A stretch of 36,470 nucleotides of DNA from Clostridiales bacterium (GCA_030446305.1 JASUSA010000035.1:1-36470), one strand, 5' to 3'. Positions 7,108 through 15,168 are shown, numbered from the stretch's first letter. Numbers and translations are program-made. Notes: a model not told the origin generated them from the letters alone.

Positions 7108-8148
7108 ATGAATGAAAAAGTCATCACCAAAAAAGATATGCGCGATTTGATGATCGTACTCGTCTTAATTGGTATCACTTGGTACGTTATGCGGAAAGCC
7201 ATTGATATCGAAACGTTAAAAATGCTGATGTCGGGCATGATGTGGCGTTATTTGTTTCTCTCGATTGGTTTGCTGTTTCTCTTTTGGGGACTCGAAGCGC
7301 TGATGATGGGCTGGCTCATCCATCGCGTCAATCTAAAAATAGAAAGGCGCCGTCTTCCGTGGATTGCACTCAAGACGACGCTGATTGGTCAATACTACGC
7401 GAACATCACACCCTTTGCAAGTGGTGGGCAGCCGGTGCAGCTCTATATTCTAAAGCAGCATAAGCTTTCGACTTCGGAGGGAACGGCTGTATTGATGTCC
7501 AAGTTTTTAATTTTTCAGATTACGGTGACGCTTTATGCGCTCTTCCTGTTTATACGCTCCTTTCAAACGACGCCAATTGCGTCGAGACCATTTGTCATTA
7601 CCGGCCTCGTTATCAATTTGATTGGGCTTGCAATTATTGCATTTAGCGCTTTTAAACCACAAGTTCTCTTTGGCCCCATTGATTGGAGTATCCGAAAATT
7701 TCAAAGGTCAAAGACGCGAATGCAAAAGCTTAGAACGCGGACACACCAGTTTGTCAATGATTATCAGACCGGTATGGCCAGACTCACAAGCGATTACCGA
7801 GAGACGGCAACGCTCTTTCTTCTTTCGCTGATTCAATTAACGGCGTTCTTCAGCATGCCGTACTTCCTCAGCAAGGCGATGGGCATTCCAAACACTCACT
7901 TTTTACAAATGCTGACGATTCAGGCTGAGCTCTATATGTGTATTAGTTTTATTCCGATACCGGGTACGGTAGGTGTATCTGAATTCGGTTTCGTAGCACT
8001 GATGGGCAATGTGATGTCAGGCAATCTCGCTTCAATGCTCATGGTGTTGTGGCGTTTGGTCAGCTATTATTTTAGTCTCATTTTCTGTGGTGCTTTTTCG
8101 CTGATTACCTCGTTGATGAAACGGGTGAAGCCAAGCGAAATCCCATGA
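7108..8148 (+). CDS. MprF-flippase-like membrane protein (LPG_synthase_TM family)
   Basis: A 346-residue polytopic protein of the family that includes the N-terminal flippase half of MprF (lysylphosphatidylglycerol synthase) and the AglD/YbhN proteins. About seven to eight hydrophobic segments are visible. Two family motifs are clear: NITPFASGGQPVQLYIL, and IPIPGTVGVSEFGF near the C terminus. The cytoplasmic catalytic domain that makes lysyl-PG is absent, so it should not be called a lysylphosphatidylglycerol synthase. It lies eight bases after a glycolipid-type glycosyltransferase gene, which suggests that it moves the glycolipid product to the outer leaflet. That role is inference. The start is ATG at 7108, with a weak GGTGG upstream. 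A second member of the family is at 29174-30175. Confidence 0.82.
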   Translation: MNEKVITKKDMRDLMIVLVLIGITWYVMRKAIDIETLKMLMSGMMWRYLFLSIGLLFLFWGLEALMMGWLIHRVNLKIERRRLPWIALKTTLIGQYYANITPFASGGQPVQLYILKQHKLSTSEGTAVLMSKFLIFQITVTLYALFLFIRSFQTTPIASRPFVITGLVINLIGLAIIAFSAFKPQVLFGPIDWSIRKFQRSKTRMQKLRTRTHQFVNDYQTGMARLTSDYRETATLFLLSLIQLTAFFSMPYFLSKAMGIPNTHFLQMLTIQAELYMCISFIPIPGTVGVSEFGFVALMGNVMSGNLASMLMVLWRLVSYYFSLIFCGAFSLITSLMKRVKPSEIP

Positions 8149-8171
8149 GATGGTTTGAATAGAGATGCCAC

Positions 8172-9761
8172 CTAATCAAGTGGCAGCGAGATGAGCACAG
8201 CGGTTCCCTTACCGACTGTGCTTTCTATTTGCATATGGCCATTTTGACAGTCGATTAGTGCTTTGACAATGGATAACCCTAATCCAAAACCGCCGGTGTT
8301 GCGGTTGCGGTCTGCACCGACACGATAGAATCTTTCCGTTAAATGCTGCAGCGCATCGGCGGGAATGCCGGCACCATAATCCCGAACGGTGATGACGACT
8401 GCATTGGTTTCGCGGCTGGCGCTGACCGTAATGCCGCGTTCGGAGTTGCCGTACTTTATCGCGTTGTCAATGAGTGCGCGGAGTGCCTGTAATAGCAAAT
8501 CGTAATCGGCATAAACATTTAATTCAGGTGAACAAAAGATTTCAAAAGCGGTTTCACCATAAAGCATTTCAGCATCGATCTTAAGCTGCTCAAAGAGTTT
8601 GCAGAGATCAAATGACGACGGTGAAACGGGGATGCGATGACTGTCGGCGCGTGCCAAGAGCAGCAGCTTTTCGACGAGGTACTGCATGCCTCGGGCTTCG
8701 CTTTCAACAGATTGAAGGCTTTCAATCAATAGGGGTTCATCTTGGTAATTTGTCTTATTGAGCAAATCCATGTACCCGAGTATAACGGTTAACGGAATGC
8801 GCAGTTCATGGGATGCATCTGAAATAAAACGGCGCTGGTTATCAAAAGAAGCTTCCAAGTTATCCAGCATGTCATTTAAGCTTTTAATCAAGCTGTCGAG
8901 TTCATCCTCTGCGCCTGTTTGCGGAATGCGGTCGTGAATGTTCTCAAAATGAATATTTTCAGCGCGTGATGAGACATTCACCAGTGGCTGGAGTGCGCGC
9001 CTCGTAATATAGCGGCCAAAAATGCCAATGAGCAAAATGCCGATGAGTGAGGAAACAATCAGTGCGGACAATAAAATGAGAATAAAGGCGCGGTCGTACT
9101 GAGGAAACAGAAAGAGCGTTAAATAGATAGGCTTGCCGTCATCATAAGAAACCATCAACGTCGTTTCCAGAATCGTGTCACCGAGAAATGAGATTTGATT
9201 GATAACGCTGTTGTCATTTGTCGTGGGAAGCGGAATAAAGGCTGTGGCAACTTTTTGACTGTCCCCACCATCGCGGGGTTCACTGATGTTAAAAGTCATC
9301 CACGCTTTGTCAGCGCGATTCTCAAAGGCGTAGGAAAAGGTCAAGTCATTGGTGACAATATTAAAATTTGAAAGAAATAGACGATCATAGTAACTTTTTT
9401 CAAAGGCATATGAGCTTTCGTCCTCTGTATTGTAGATAAACGCAATGTATTTATAGTGGTCAAAGAGATACAGCGCCTGAAGATCGCGATAAATGCGTTC
9501 CAGCCGTTCGTCGGGAGGGGTTTCTTTAAGCGTTGCCTCGTGGTCGGCAAAATAGGTTTCGATTTGATCTCTTTTAACGTAGAGTTCATCGCGGTTTTTA
9601 AGAAAGAGAAACTGCTGCGTCAAAAAAAAGACAAAAACGGTAATGAGTGCAATGACCAGTGTGAAAAAAATGACATTGGACATGGTGATGCGCGTCGTTA
9701 GTTTAAAGGGTTTACGCATGTTTTGAAGCGATTTTTGGAAAAAGTGCCTATTTGATGACAT
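8172..9761 (-). CDS. Sensor histidine kinase with HAMP domain
   Basis: A 529-residue membrane kinase. TM1 is at about 29-54, an extracytoplasmic sensor region of about 170 residues follows, then TM2 at about 226-248, HAMP, HisKA, and HATPase with N box DNAIKYG, G1 DYGAGIP and G2 GGFGLGLS. The phosphorylated histidine is in SDASHELRIPLT, near 318. The residue four after it is isoleucine, where most HisKA kinases have the threonine or asparagine needed for phosphatase activity. The frame is open from a GTG at 9767, but the ATG at 9761 has GAGAGG eight bases upstream and is preferred. It overlaps the response-regulator gene by 14 bases. The sensor region matches nothing I can name. Confidence 0.92.
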   Translation of the reverse strand: MSSNRHFFQKSLQNMRKPFKLTTRITMSNVIFFTLVIALITVFVFFLTQQFLFLKNRDELYVKRDQIETYFADHEATLKETPPDERLERIYRDLQALYLFDHYKYIAFIYNTEDESSYAFEKSYYDRLFLSNFNIVTNDLTFSYAFENRADKAWMTFNISEPRDGGDSQKVATAFIPLPTTNDNSVINQISFLGDTILETTLMVSYDDGKPIYLTLFLFPQYDRAFILILLSALIVSSLIGILLIGIFGRYITRRALQPLVNVSSRAENIHFENIHDRIPQTGAEDELDSLIKSLNDMLDNLEASFDNQRRFISDASHELRIPLTVILGYMDLLNKTNYQDEPLLIESLQSVESEARGMQYLVEKLLLLARADSHRIPVSPSSFDLCKLFEQLKIDAEMLYGETAFEIFCSPELNVYADYDLLLQALRALIDNAIKYGNSERGITVSASRETNAVVITVRDYGAGIPADALQHLTERFYRVGADRNRNTGGFGLGLSIVKALIDCQNGHMQIESTVGKGTAVLISLPLD

Positions 9762-10428
9762 AGCCACGTCCTCTCACCGTTTGAATCAGCTTGCGATCAA
9801 AGGGCCTGTCTATTTTATCGCGCAGATACTTAATATAGACATCTACGATGTTGGGACTGCCATAATAGTCAAAACCCCAGACTTGATCCAGAATTTGTTC
9901 GCGCGTCAAAACGATTTCGCGGTTGATGACCAAATAGCGAAGTAAATCGAATTCCGTTTTGGACAATTCGATGATCTGATGGTCGCGGCTGACTTCAAAG
10001 GTCAACGGATCGATGATGAGATCTTCAAAAATAATTTGTTCATGGATCTCCTCGGTTTGCAGCGGCGCATATTTTCGGATATTTGCGCGAATTCGCGCCA
10101 GCAGTTCATCGAAGATAAAGGGTTTGGTGACATAGTCGTCTGCACCGGCATCGAGGCCAGTGATAATATCGTCGAGATCGTCTTTTGCGGTCAATATGAT
10201 AATCGCCTGACGCGGTTTAATTGATTTGATATGTTTGGCAGCTGTAATGCCGTCTAGTTCAGGCATCATGACATCCATGAGAATGAGGTCGCAGTCGTGT
10301 GCGAGCGCATAAGTCACGGCCGATTTGCCATCGGATACAGACACGGTATGGTAACCTGCATATTTCAGTTGAAGTTCGAGAACGCGTGTGATTTTTTGAT
10401 CGTCCTCAGCGATGAGTATATGCTGCAT
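9748..10428 (-). CDS. OmpR-family response regulator
   Basis: A DNA-binding response regulator of 226 residues that pairs with the kinase overlapping its 3' end. The receiver domain shows the acidic pair in AEDD, the phospho-acceptor aspartate in LILMDVMMP, LTAKD and the lysine in YVTKPF. The C-terminal winged helix has FDLLRYLVINR, LTREQILDQVWG and RGRGYVIK. The frame is open from a GTG at 10437, but AGGAA abuts that codon; the ATG at 10428 lies nine bases after it and gives the usual N terminus MQHILIAEDD. It stands between two glycolipid glycosyltransferase genes, which may be among its targets, though nothing in the sequence proves this. Confidence 0.93.
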   Translation of the reverse strand: MQHILIAEDDQKITRVLELQLKYAGYHTVSVSDGKSAVTYALAHDCDLILMDVMMPELDGITAAKHIKSIKPRQAIIILTAKDDLDDIITGLDAGADDYVTKPFIFDELLARIRANIRKYAPLQTEEIHEQIIFEDLIIDPLTFEVSRDHQIIELSKTEFDLLRYLVINREIVLTREQILDQVWGFDYYGSPNIVDVYIKYLRDKIDRPFDRKLIQTVRGRGYVIK

Positions 10429-10449
10429 GACATTCACTTCCTTTTATTC

Positions 10450-10478
10450 ATCATACCAAAAAAAAGATACCGCCACAA
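10450..10478 (-). promoter_or_regulatory. Promoter of the two-component operon
   Basis: Minus-strand TTGTGG (10478-10473) and TATGAT (10455-10450) with a 17-bp spacer, 22 bases before the regulator ATG. The -35 overlaps a GCCA/TGGC mini-palindrome (10472-10483). Confidence 0.6.
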
Positions 10479-10538
10479 TTGGCACCTTTTAGACGCTGAA
10501 TAGGCATACTGTGACGATTTTGAGAGACAGCTTAACGT

Positions 10539-10575
10539 GTTGATACTGTCTATGCAATGAAAGCGTTGAGACTGT
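10539..10575. repeat. Direct repeat upstream of the two-component operon
   Basis: GTTGATACTGT (10539-10549) and GTTGAGACTGT (10565-10575) match at 10 of 11 bases with a 26-bp period. They lie 60-100 bases upstream of the candidate promoter, where an autoregulatory site could be. The spacing is longer than is usual for OmpR-family tandem sites. Confidence 0.4.
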
Positions 10576-10586
10576 TCATACAAAAA

Positions 10587-10609
10587 AGAGCCATTTTGGA
10601 AATGGCTCT
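10587..10609 (-). terminator. Terminator of the second glycosyltransferase gene
   Basis: Arms AGAGCCATTT (10587-10596) and AAATGGCTCT (10600-10609), loop TGG, followed on the minus strand by six Ts. It lies 44 bases past the stop of the gene at 10653-11756. Confidence 0.88.
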
Positions 10610-10652
10610 AAAGTGTTTAGGCAGCATTGTACTGCCGAACAGACATTTGCAA

Positions 10653-11756
10653 TTATGATGCGATCAGGCTGTGAAAGAGCATGCCCGTTTTTTCGATAGA
10701 ATAGTTGGCTGAAATCTGAGCCATTTGAAAACGCATTTTTTCGAGAATGGCTGGTTCATACATCATGGCTTCAAGGTGATCGGCGATTTTGGAGGTTTGC
10801 TTTAAATGGATCGCCGCACCGAGGGTGGCTAATATTTCTGTATTTTCGGCTTCCTGACCGTCAATGTAATAGGGAATAATCATCGGCAGTTTTTTGCAGA
10901 GCGCTTCCGTCGCAGTTAAACCGCCGGGTTTGCTAATGAGGACATCGGCTTCTGCCATCAATTCATCAACATTATTGATAAACCCGTGAACGGTTAATGT
11001 TATATGGTCGGGCATATACTGACAATGTGCATTGATATAGTGTCTCAGACGGGTATTGTTGCCGCAGACAACATGGACATGCATGGGCCTCTGTACAGCT
11101 TTGATGCCGTTCAATACTCTAATGAGTTTTGTACTTCCCATACTGCCGCCCATGACCAGTGCTGTAAATACTTTTGGAGCCTGAACGACTTGTTTTGACG
11201 TGGTATAAAAGGCGTCTTTTACAGGTATGCCAAAGTCGAAAATGCGATCGGCCTCAATCCCAAAATGCTGCAGTTGAAGACTGGTATACTGCGAGCCTGT
11301 TATATAAGCATCAACGGCGGGATGCAGGTAGAACCGATGAACACCCAAATCCGTGATAACGGAAATACACTTGGCATTTGTCTCGCCTGAGACTTTGAGA
11401 GAAGCCATGAGGTTGACAAAAAAAGGGTGCGTTGAAATAAGCAAATCCGGCTGATAGGTATCAATCTGTTCTTTCATATGTTTTAACATCAGTTTAACCA
11501 ACAGTTTTTTCATATTCTTATTAATGGTTTGGCGATGGCTCATATAATAGAGCTGTCCATACAATTTGGAAAAGTGATTGGCCATGAGTGCATAGCCGTC
11601 TTCAACGAGAACCTCGACAATTTTTGGACACGATTTAAACAAGTTGACGATTTCAACAGTGATGCCTTGACGCTCTAATCGGTTTTTCAGTGCGTTTGCA
11701 GCCTGGTTATGACCGCCGCCCGTCGCTGCTGTAAAAATGATTGCGACTTTTTTCAT
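10653..11756 (-). CDS. MGDG-synthase/UgtP-like glycosyltransferase (paralogue 2)
   Basis: A 367-residue GT28-type enzyme homologous along its length to the genes at 6020 and 16367. The N-terminal acceptor domain has FTAATGGGHNQAA and the conserved VITDLGVH; the C-terminal UDP-sugar domain has MGGSMGS, ISKPGGLTATEAL and DGQEAENTE. Relatives glycosylate diacylglycerol on the cytoplasmic face. The frame opens with TTG at 11759, but the ATG at 11756 is nine bases after AGGAGG and is preferred. It is apparently monocistronic, with an extended -10 promoter upstream and a strong terminator downstream. Periodic hexamers resembling a PhoP box lie about 20 bp upstream of its -10. The precise sugar and acceptor are unknown. 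Confidence 0.88.
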   Translation of the reverse strand: MKKVAIIFTAATGGGHNQAANALKNRLERQGITVEIVNLFKSCPKIVEVLVEDGYALMANHFSKLYGQLYYMSHRQTINKNMKKLLVKLMLKHMKEQIDTYQPDLLISTHPFFVNLMASLKVSGETNAKCISVITDLGVHRFYLHPAVDAYITGSQYTSLQLQHFGIEADRIFDFGIPVKDAFYTTSKQVVQAPKVFTALVMGGSMGSTKLIRVLNGIKAVQRPMHVHVVCGNNTRLRHYINAHCQYMPDHITLTVHGFINNVDELMAEADVLISKPGGLTATEALCKKLPMIIPYYIDGQEAENTEILATLGAAIHLKQTSKIADHLEAMMYEPAILEKMRFQMAQISANYSIEKTGMLFHSLIAS

Positions 11757-11798
11757 CAAAAAACGCCTCCTTTTGCGTTAAATATGGAACTTTATCCT

Positions 11799-11807
11799 AT
11801 CATAACA
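11799..11807 (-). promoter_or_regulatory. Extended -10 promoter of glycosyltransferase 2
   Basis: Minus-strand TGTTATGAT, a TG-extended -10 with TATGAT at 11804-11799. No -35 is present at the usual distance, as expected if an activator works here. Confidence 0.45.
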
Positions 11808-11825
11808 AGTCTATATTAGCAGGGG

Positions 11826-11853
11826 CGTTAGAGAATTGTTAAAATTTCCTTAA
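11826..11853 (-). promoter_or_regulatory. Candidate PhoP-type box before glycosyltransferase 2
   Basis: On the minus strand the hexamers TTAAGG, TTAACA and CTAACG follow each other at exactly 11-bp steps (11853, 11842, 11831). TTAACA is a perfect match to the Bacillus PhoP hexamer TTHAYA; the other two match at four of six positions. The array ends 21 bp before the -10, a suitable activator position. Confidence 0.4.
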
Positions 11854-11869
11854 AGATCATGAAATTTAT

Positions 11870-12622
11870 CTATTTTTTCAGCGTTGCATTGATGTGATTG
11901 CGTATGCCGGTTGGTTTAAGCGCATTTAAAATGATAAACGCCAATGTGCCGCCGCCGATAAATTGTACAATATTCCAAGGAATGCTGAAAACAGCCGCGA
12001 TCATACTGCCGTACATAATGCCGGCTGCGACATAGTAACCGAGGACCATCCAAATACCGCCGAGCATGATGCCGATGATTTCGACTGGCTTTATCCCAAA
12101 ACGACGGGACAAGAGCGCCATAACCGCGGCGATCGCAGGGACGAGAATGCCGATGATGACGATTTGACGGTGAAAATCGGCGACGAGTGCGGTTGCTGCC
12201 GCTGAATCGCTTGCTTCTTCAACAGCACCGGCAATCGCTTCAACAGGGGTTTGCGATACGAAATGTGAAAGACCGATCATTGCTGCAAACCAGAAGAAGA
12301 TCAGTATAACCGTTAAGGATTTCCCTTTAAGGCGACTATGTGCAAGTGCACCGACTATATAGCCCATTAGTGCCTTGACAAGCAGTGTTGGCAGTACCCA
12401 CTGTGCGTATCCGCCAAAAAAATCGGCCATTGCAGATCCCAGACCGGCTAAAATGGCGCCGTAAGTTGGCCCCAATAAGATTGCGCCGACAAAGATGCTC
12501 ATGTCACCGGCATGTATATAGCCGTTGGTAAAGGGCACGGGAATTTTTACAACGCTGGTTGTAACGAAGACAAAAGCTGTCATCAATGCCGTGTATGTTA
12601 ATAATTTTATGTTTTTTTGCAT
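11870..12622 (-). CDS. ECF transporter S component, probably for vitamin B6
   Basis: A 250-residue substrate-capture membrane subunit of an energy-coupling-factor vitamin transporter. The N-terminal half is characteristic: an IPVPFTNGYIHAGDMSIFV segment, then GPTYGAILAGLGSAMADFFGG and LLVKALMGYIVGAL. About six membrane segments are present. No EcfA or EcfT gene is in the window, so it should share a common energising module encoded elsewhere. AGGAGG precedes the ATG. It diverges from a MocR/PdxR-type regulator; that arrangement is typical of PLP-sensing regulators controlling pyridoxine or pyridoxal supply, so vitamin B6 is the best guess. The substrate is inferred from context only; thiamin precursors or another vitamin remain possible. 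Confidence 0.8.
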   Translation of the reverse strand: MQKNIKLLTYTALMTAFVFVTTSVVKIPVPFTNGYIHAGDMSIFVGAILLGPTYGAILAGLGSAMADFFGGYAQWVLPTLLVKALMGYIVGALAHSRLKGKSLTVILIFFWFAAMIGLSHFVSQTPVEAIAGAVEEASDSAAATALVADFHRQIVIIGILVPAIAAVMALLSRRFGIKPVEIIGIMLGGIWMVLGYYVAAGIMYGSMIAAVFSIPWNIVQFIGGGTLAFIILNALKPTGIRNHINATLKK

Positions 12623-12694
12623 GTTGCCTCCTAAAGCAGTTGATTGATCGCGATTTCTAGTATACTATAATATAAAATTGTACCTTTAAAAAGT

Positions 12695-12726
12695 GTCAGA
12701 TTATGCAAAAACTATCGGGTCAGATT
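12695..12726. promoter_or_regulatory. Direct-repeat operator candidate for the MocR regulator
   Basis: GTCAGATT occurs at 12695-12702 and again at 12719-12726, a 24-bp period, in the divergent gap between the S component and the MocR gene. On the minus strand the first copy reads AATCTGAC and runs into CTGACA, a -35-like element for the transporter. MocR proteins typically bind direct repeats here. Confidence 0.5.
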
Positions 12727-12803
12727 TTCGCTGTTCACATAATGAGGGATTTATCCAATAGATAGAGGTTGTTTTGAGGTCATCATGCAGAGGAGGCGGA
12801 GAT

Positions 12804-14234
12804 ATGCTGGGGTTTGTTGTTCAATTTGATCAACTGAGTGATCAGCCTAAATACATTCAGCTTTATGAACATATCAAAGGCGAAATGCATACGGGCCAGC
12901 TTTTGGAAGGCGATAAACTGCCTTCCATACGCTCTGTGTCAGAAGCGCTTAAAGTCAGTAAATCAACCGTTGAGGGTGCATACGCACAACTGGTGGTTGA
13001 AGGTTATATTGAATCGCGCCCAAAGAGCGGGTACTATGTTTTAAAAATGGAGCGTTTTCCAGAACTTGGCGTCGCGGAGCGCGCAGACAACAATCATAAT
13101 CATACAGAAGGGATGCCGCTGCCGATACAGGAAGAACGTTCGTGCATTCGTCGATTTGCTGCGACGGATGGTGTTGAACCGCATTTGTTTAATTTTAATG
13201 CATGGCGAAAAATGCTGTCAAAAGTAATGGATTATGAGCAGGATGAGCTGGTACATTACGGTGATCGGCAAGGTGAATACAGCCTGCGCGCAGCGATTGC
13301 AAAATTTGTACACGAAATGCGCGGCGTCGTTTGTACGCCGGATCAAATTGTTATTGGCGCGGGTGTCCAAACGCTGTTTATGCTTCTCTCAGCGCTGCTG
13401 AAACCGGAACGGCCGGCAATTGCCTTTGAATACCCCGGTTTTTTAAAAGGTGCGACGATTTTTGAAGATTATGGGTATCAAACGGTTAAGATCCCCGTTA
13501 AAGCTCAGGGCATCAATATTGAAGCCTTGGCGCAGAGTGATGCGCGCGTTGTTTACGTCTCGCCGGCGCATCAGTACCCAACCGGTTCGATTATGCCGAT
13601 TAACAATCGGATGAAACTGCTGAAATGGGCAAGTGAAAATGATGCGTATATTATTGAAGACGACTATGACAGTGTGCTCCGATACGAGGGAGTGCCGATA
13701 CCGTCTTTGCAGGGACTAAATCAAGGCAAACAAGTTGTGCACGTCGGCGCCTTTTCAAAACTGCTGATGCCCTCACTGCGTATAAGTTTTATGATATTGC
13801 CTGAAGATTTGTTGACAAAATATGTTAAAATAAAGACGAGGTATTCACAAACCGTTTCAAAAGTTGAGCAGCTGGCGCTGGCCCATTTTATGCGCGAAGG
13901 TTATTTTGACCGACATATTCGAAAAATTAAAAAGGCTTATGCAAAAAAAAATCAACTCATTTTAGAAGCTTTGAAGATGAAAGGCAGTGATTTGTTTCGC
14001 GTCATTGGCAAGACATCGGGACTGCATGTCGTCCTGTCATTTGATCCGGTGATTGACGTGGCGAATGCTGCTGATAAGATGCAGGCAATTGGCATCAGAC
14101 TTGAAGACGCCGGCTTGTTTGAAGGGCGAAAAATTGCAGTATTGTCTTACAGTGGGCTGCCTGATGACGCCATTGATGAGGCGGTAGCTGAAATTTGCGG
14201 CGCTATTCGCAAACAGCGCTTGGAGGTAACATGA
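12804..14234 (+). CDS. MocR/PdxR-family regulator (GntR HTH fused to aminotransferase-like domain)
   Basis: A 476-residue fusion. The N-terminal GntR winged helix (about 1-75) has LPSIRSVSEALKVSKSTV and LVVEGYIESRPKSGYYV. The C-terminal domain is a fold-type-I aminotransferase, with HQYPTGSIMP, IIEDDYDSVLRYEG and the PLP Schiff-base lysine in GAFSKLLMPSLR. In this family PLP, or PLP plus an amino acid, is the ligand rather than a catalytic cofactor. The frame is open from 12774, but the ATG at 12804 lies seven bases after AGGAGG and gives the normal N terminus. It diverges from an ECF S component, its likely target, and its stop overlaps the start of a lipoprotein gene as ATGA. Confidence 0.9.
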   Translation: MLGFVVQFDQLSDQPKYIQLYEHIKGEMHTGQLLEGDKLPSIRSVSEALKVSKSTVEGAYAQLVVEGYIESRPKSGYYVLKMERFPELGVAERADNNHNHTEGMPLPIQEERSCIRRFAATDGVEPHLFNFNAWRKMLSKVMDYEQDELVHYGDRQGEYSLRAAIAKFVHEMRGVVCTPDQIVIGAGVQTLFMLLSALLKPERPAIAFEYPGFLKGATIFEDYGYQTVKIPVKAQGINIEALAQSDARVVYVSPAHQYPTGSIMPINNRMKLLKWASENDAYIIEDDYDSVLRYEGVPIPSLQGLNQGKQVVHVGAFSKLLMPSLRISFMILPEDLLTKYVKIKTRYSQTVSKVEQLALAHFMREGYFDRHIRKIKKAYAKKNQLILEALKMKGSDLFRVIGKTSGLHVVLSFDPVIDVANAADKMQAIGIRLEDAGLFEGRKIAVLSYSGLPDDAIDEAVAEICGAIRKQRLEVT

Positions 14235-15112
14235 AAATAGGCATATTAAAACGGCTTATGCCGGGGATTGCCGCACTGCTGTTGCTCACTGCGTGTACAG
14301 AAAAACCCAATGAAAACCAGGTGACGTTTATTGACAAGGCGACACATGAGGTCGCCATGCCGATGGATTTATCGACGCGCTATGAGGCGCTCTTTAGAGA
14401 CGTCGATAAGTTGAGCACAGACGATGCAACACGTGCGTTTTTCGATTTCGAGAGTGTTGCAACAAAAGCGCAATTGGATTTTGTTGAGACCGTGGTACTT
14501 GATTCCGATATTCAAAAGGCCTTGGCGGGCTGCTACGGTGACACTGAAATGGGATTTGACATTGGCTGTTACCACGGTGAAAAAAAGGATGAGATCCAAG
14601 ATATTTGTGATCATGGCTTCACGTTTGTACCTTTTAACGGGTTAATCTATCCCGTGGTCAACTACAAGGCCTTTGACAGTGTCACACCCTATGTCAGCAG
14701 AGAGGCATCGAGCTACATAGCATTAAAAGCGCATGAATTAAACGACTACATGATGGGAAGCAATTTAAGCCAAGAAGATTTAATTGACAGACTGCTGAGT
14801 ATTGAAACGCACTTAAAAGCATATGCCGGAGGTGAAACAGCGCCAACAGTCTATGAGCTGTACAAGACGTATTTGTATGATTTTATCCCGATTGAGCTTC
14901 GGACCCTAGGTACGCTTAGCGAAGATGATGAACGCCTTAAGACCTATCAGTTCTTTGCAGATGCTCACGAACAGTCGGTAACGGCTGCCATTGTCAAAAA
15001 ATACGTCAATGCAATTAAGGACAACGGCTATGTGATTAATGCATCAGTTCTTGAAGTGCTGGATCGTTTCAATGATGAGATCGAACTCTATTTTACGCAT
15101 GTGAATACCTAA
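14231..15112 (+). CDS. Lipoprotein of unknown function
   Basis: A 293-residue predicted lipoprotein. Residues 1-21 form a signal peptide with a basic start, a hydrophobic core and the lipobox LTAC, with C22 as the lipidated cysteine. The mature part is hydrophilic and mostly helical in appearance, with a four-cysteine cluster in the middle (C-Y-G-D, DIGCYHG and IQDIC). I do not recognise the family. The start is ATG at 14231, which overlaps the stop of the MocR regulator and has TTGGAGG upstream; an open extension to 14195 lies inside that gene. Translational coupling to a MocR regulator suggests a role linked to the same nutrient, perhaps in capture at the cell surface; this is inference. 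Confidence 0.75.
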   Translation: MKIGILKRLMPGIAALLLLTACTEKPNENQVTFIDKATHEVAMPMDLSTRYEALFRDVDKLSTDDATRAFFDFESVATKAQLDFVETVVLDSDIQKALAGCYGDTEMGFDIGCYHGEKKDEIQDICDHGFTFVPFNGLIYPVVNYKAFDSVTPYVSREASSYIALKAHELNDYMMGSNLSQEDLIDRLLSIETHLKAYAGGETAPTVYELYKTYLYDFIPIELRTLGTLSEDDERLKTYQFFADAHEQSVTAAIVKKYVNAIKDNGYVINASVLEVLDRFNDEIELYFTHVNT

Positions 15113-15116
15113 TGAA

Positions 15117-15147
15117 AAAGGTCAGGCTACGATTGAGCCTGACCTTT
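15117..15147. terminator. Bidirectional terminator between lipoprotein and KamA-family genes
   Basis: Arms AAAGGTCAGGCT (15117-15128) and AGCCTGACCTTT (15136-15147) with a 7-nt loop, with A-rich sequence on the left and T-rich on the right. It lies between convergent genes and can serve both. Confidence 0.85.
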
Positions 15148-15168
15148 ATTTAGATGCTGTCGCTTTTA

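Noticed and set aside
7108..8148. Lysylphosphatidylglycerol synthase
   Set aside because: Only the flippase-like membrane part is present; the soluble aminoacyl-transferase domain is missing. The same applies to 29174-30175.
8166..8185. TGCCAC/GTGGCA hairpin between convergent genes as terminator
   Set aside because: Six-base arms with an 8-nt loop and no T tract; it overlaps the kinase stop codon and is likely too weak.
10557..10572. Second cre-like site, ATGAAAGCGTTGAGAC
   Set aside because: It mismatches the consensus at the conserved right half (GA in place of the C-A), so I do not call it.
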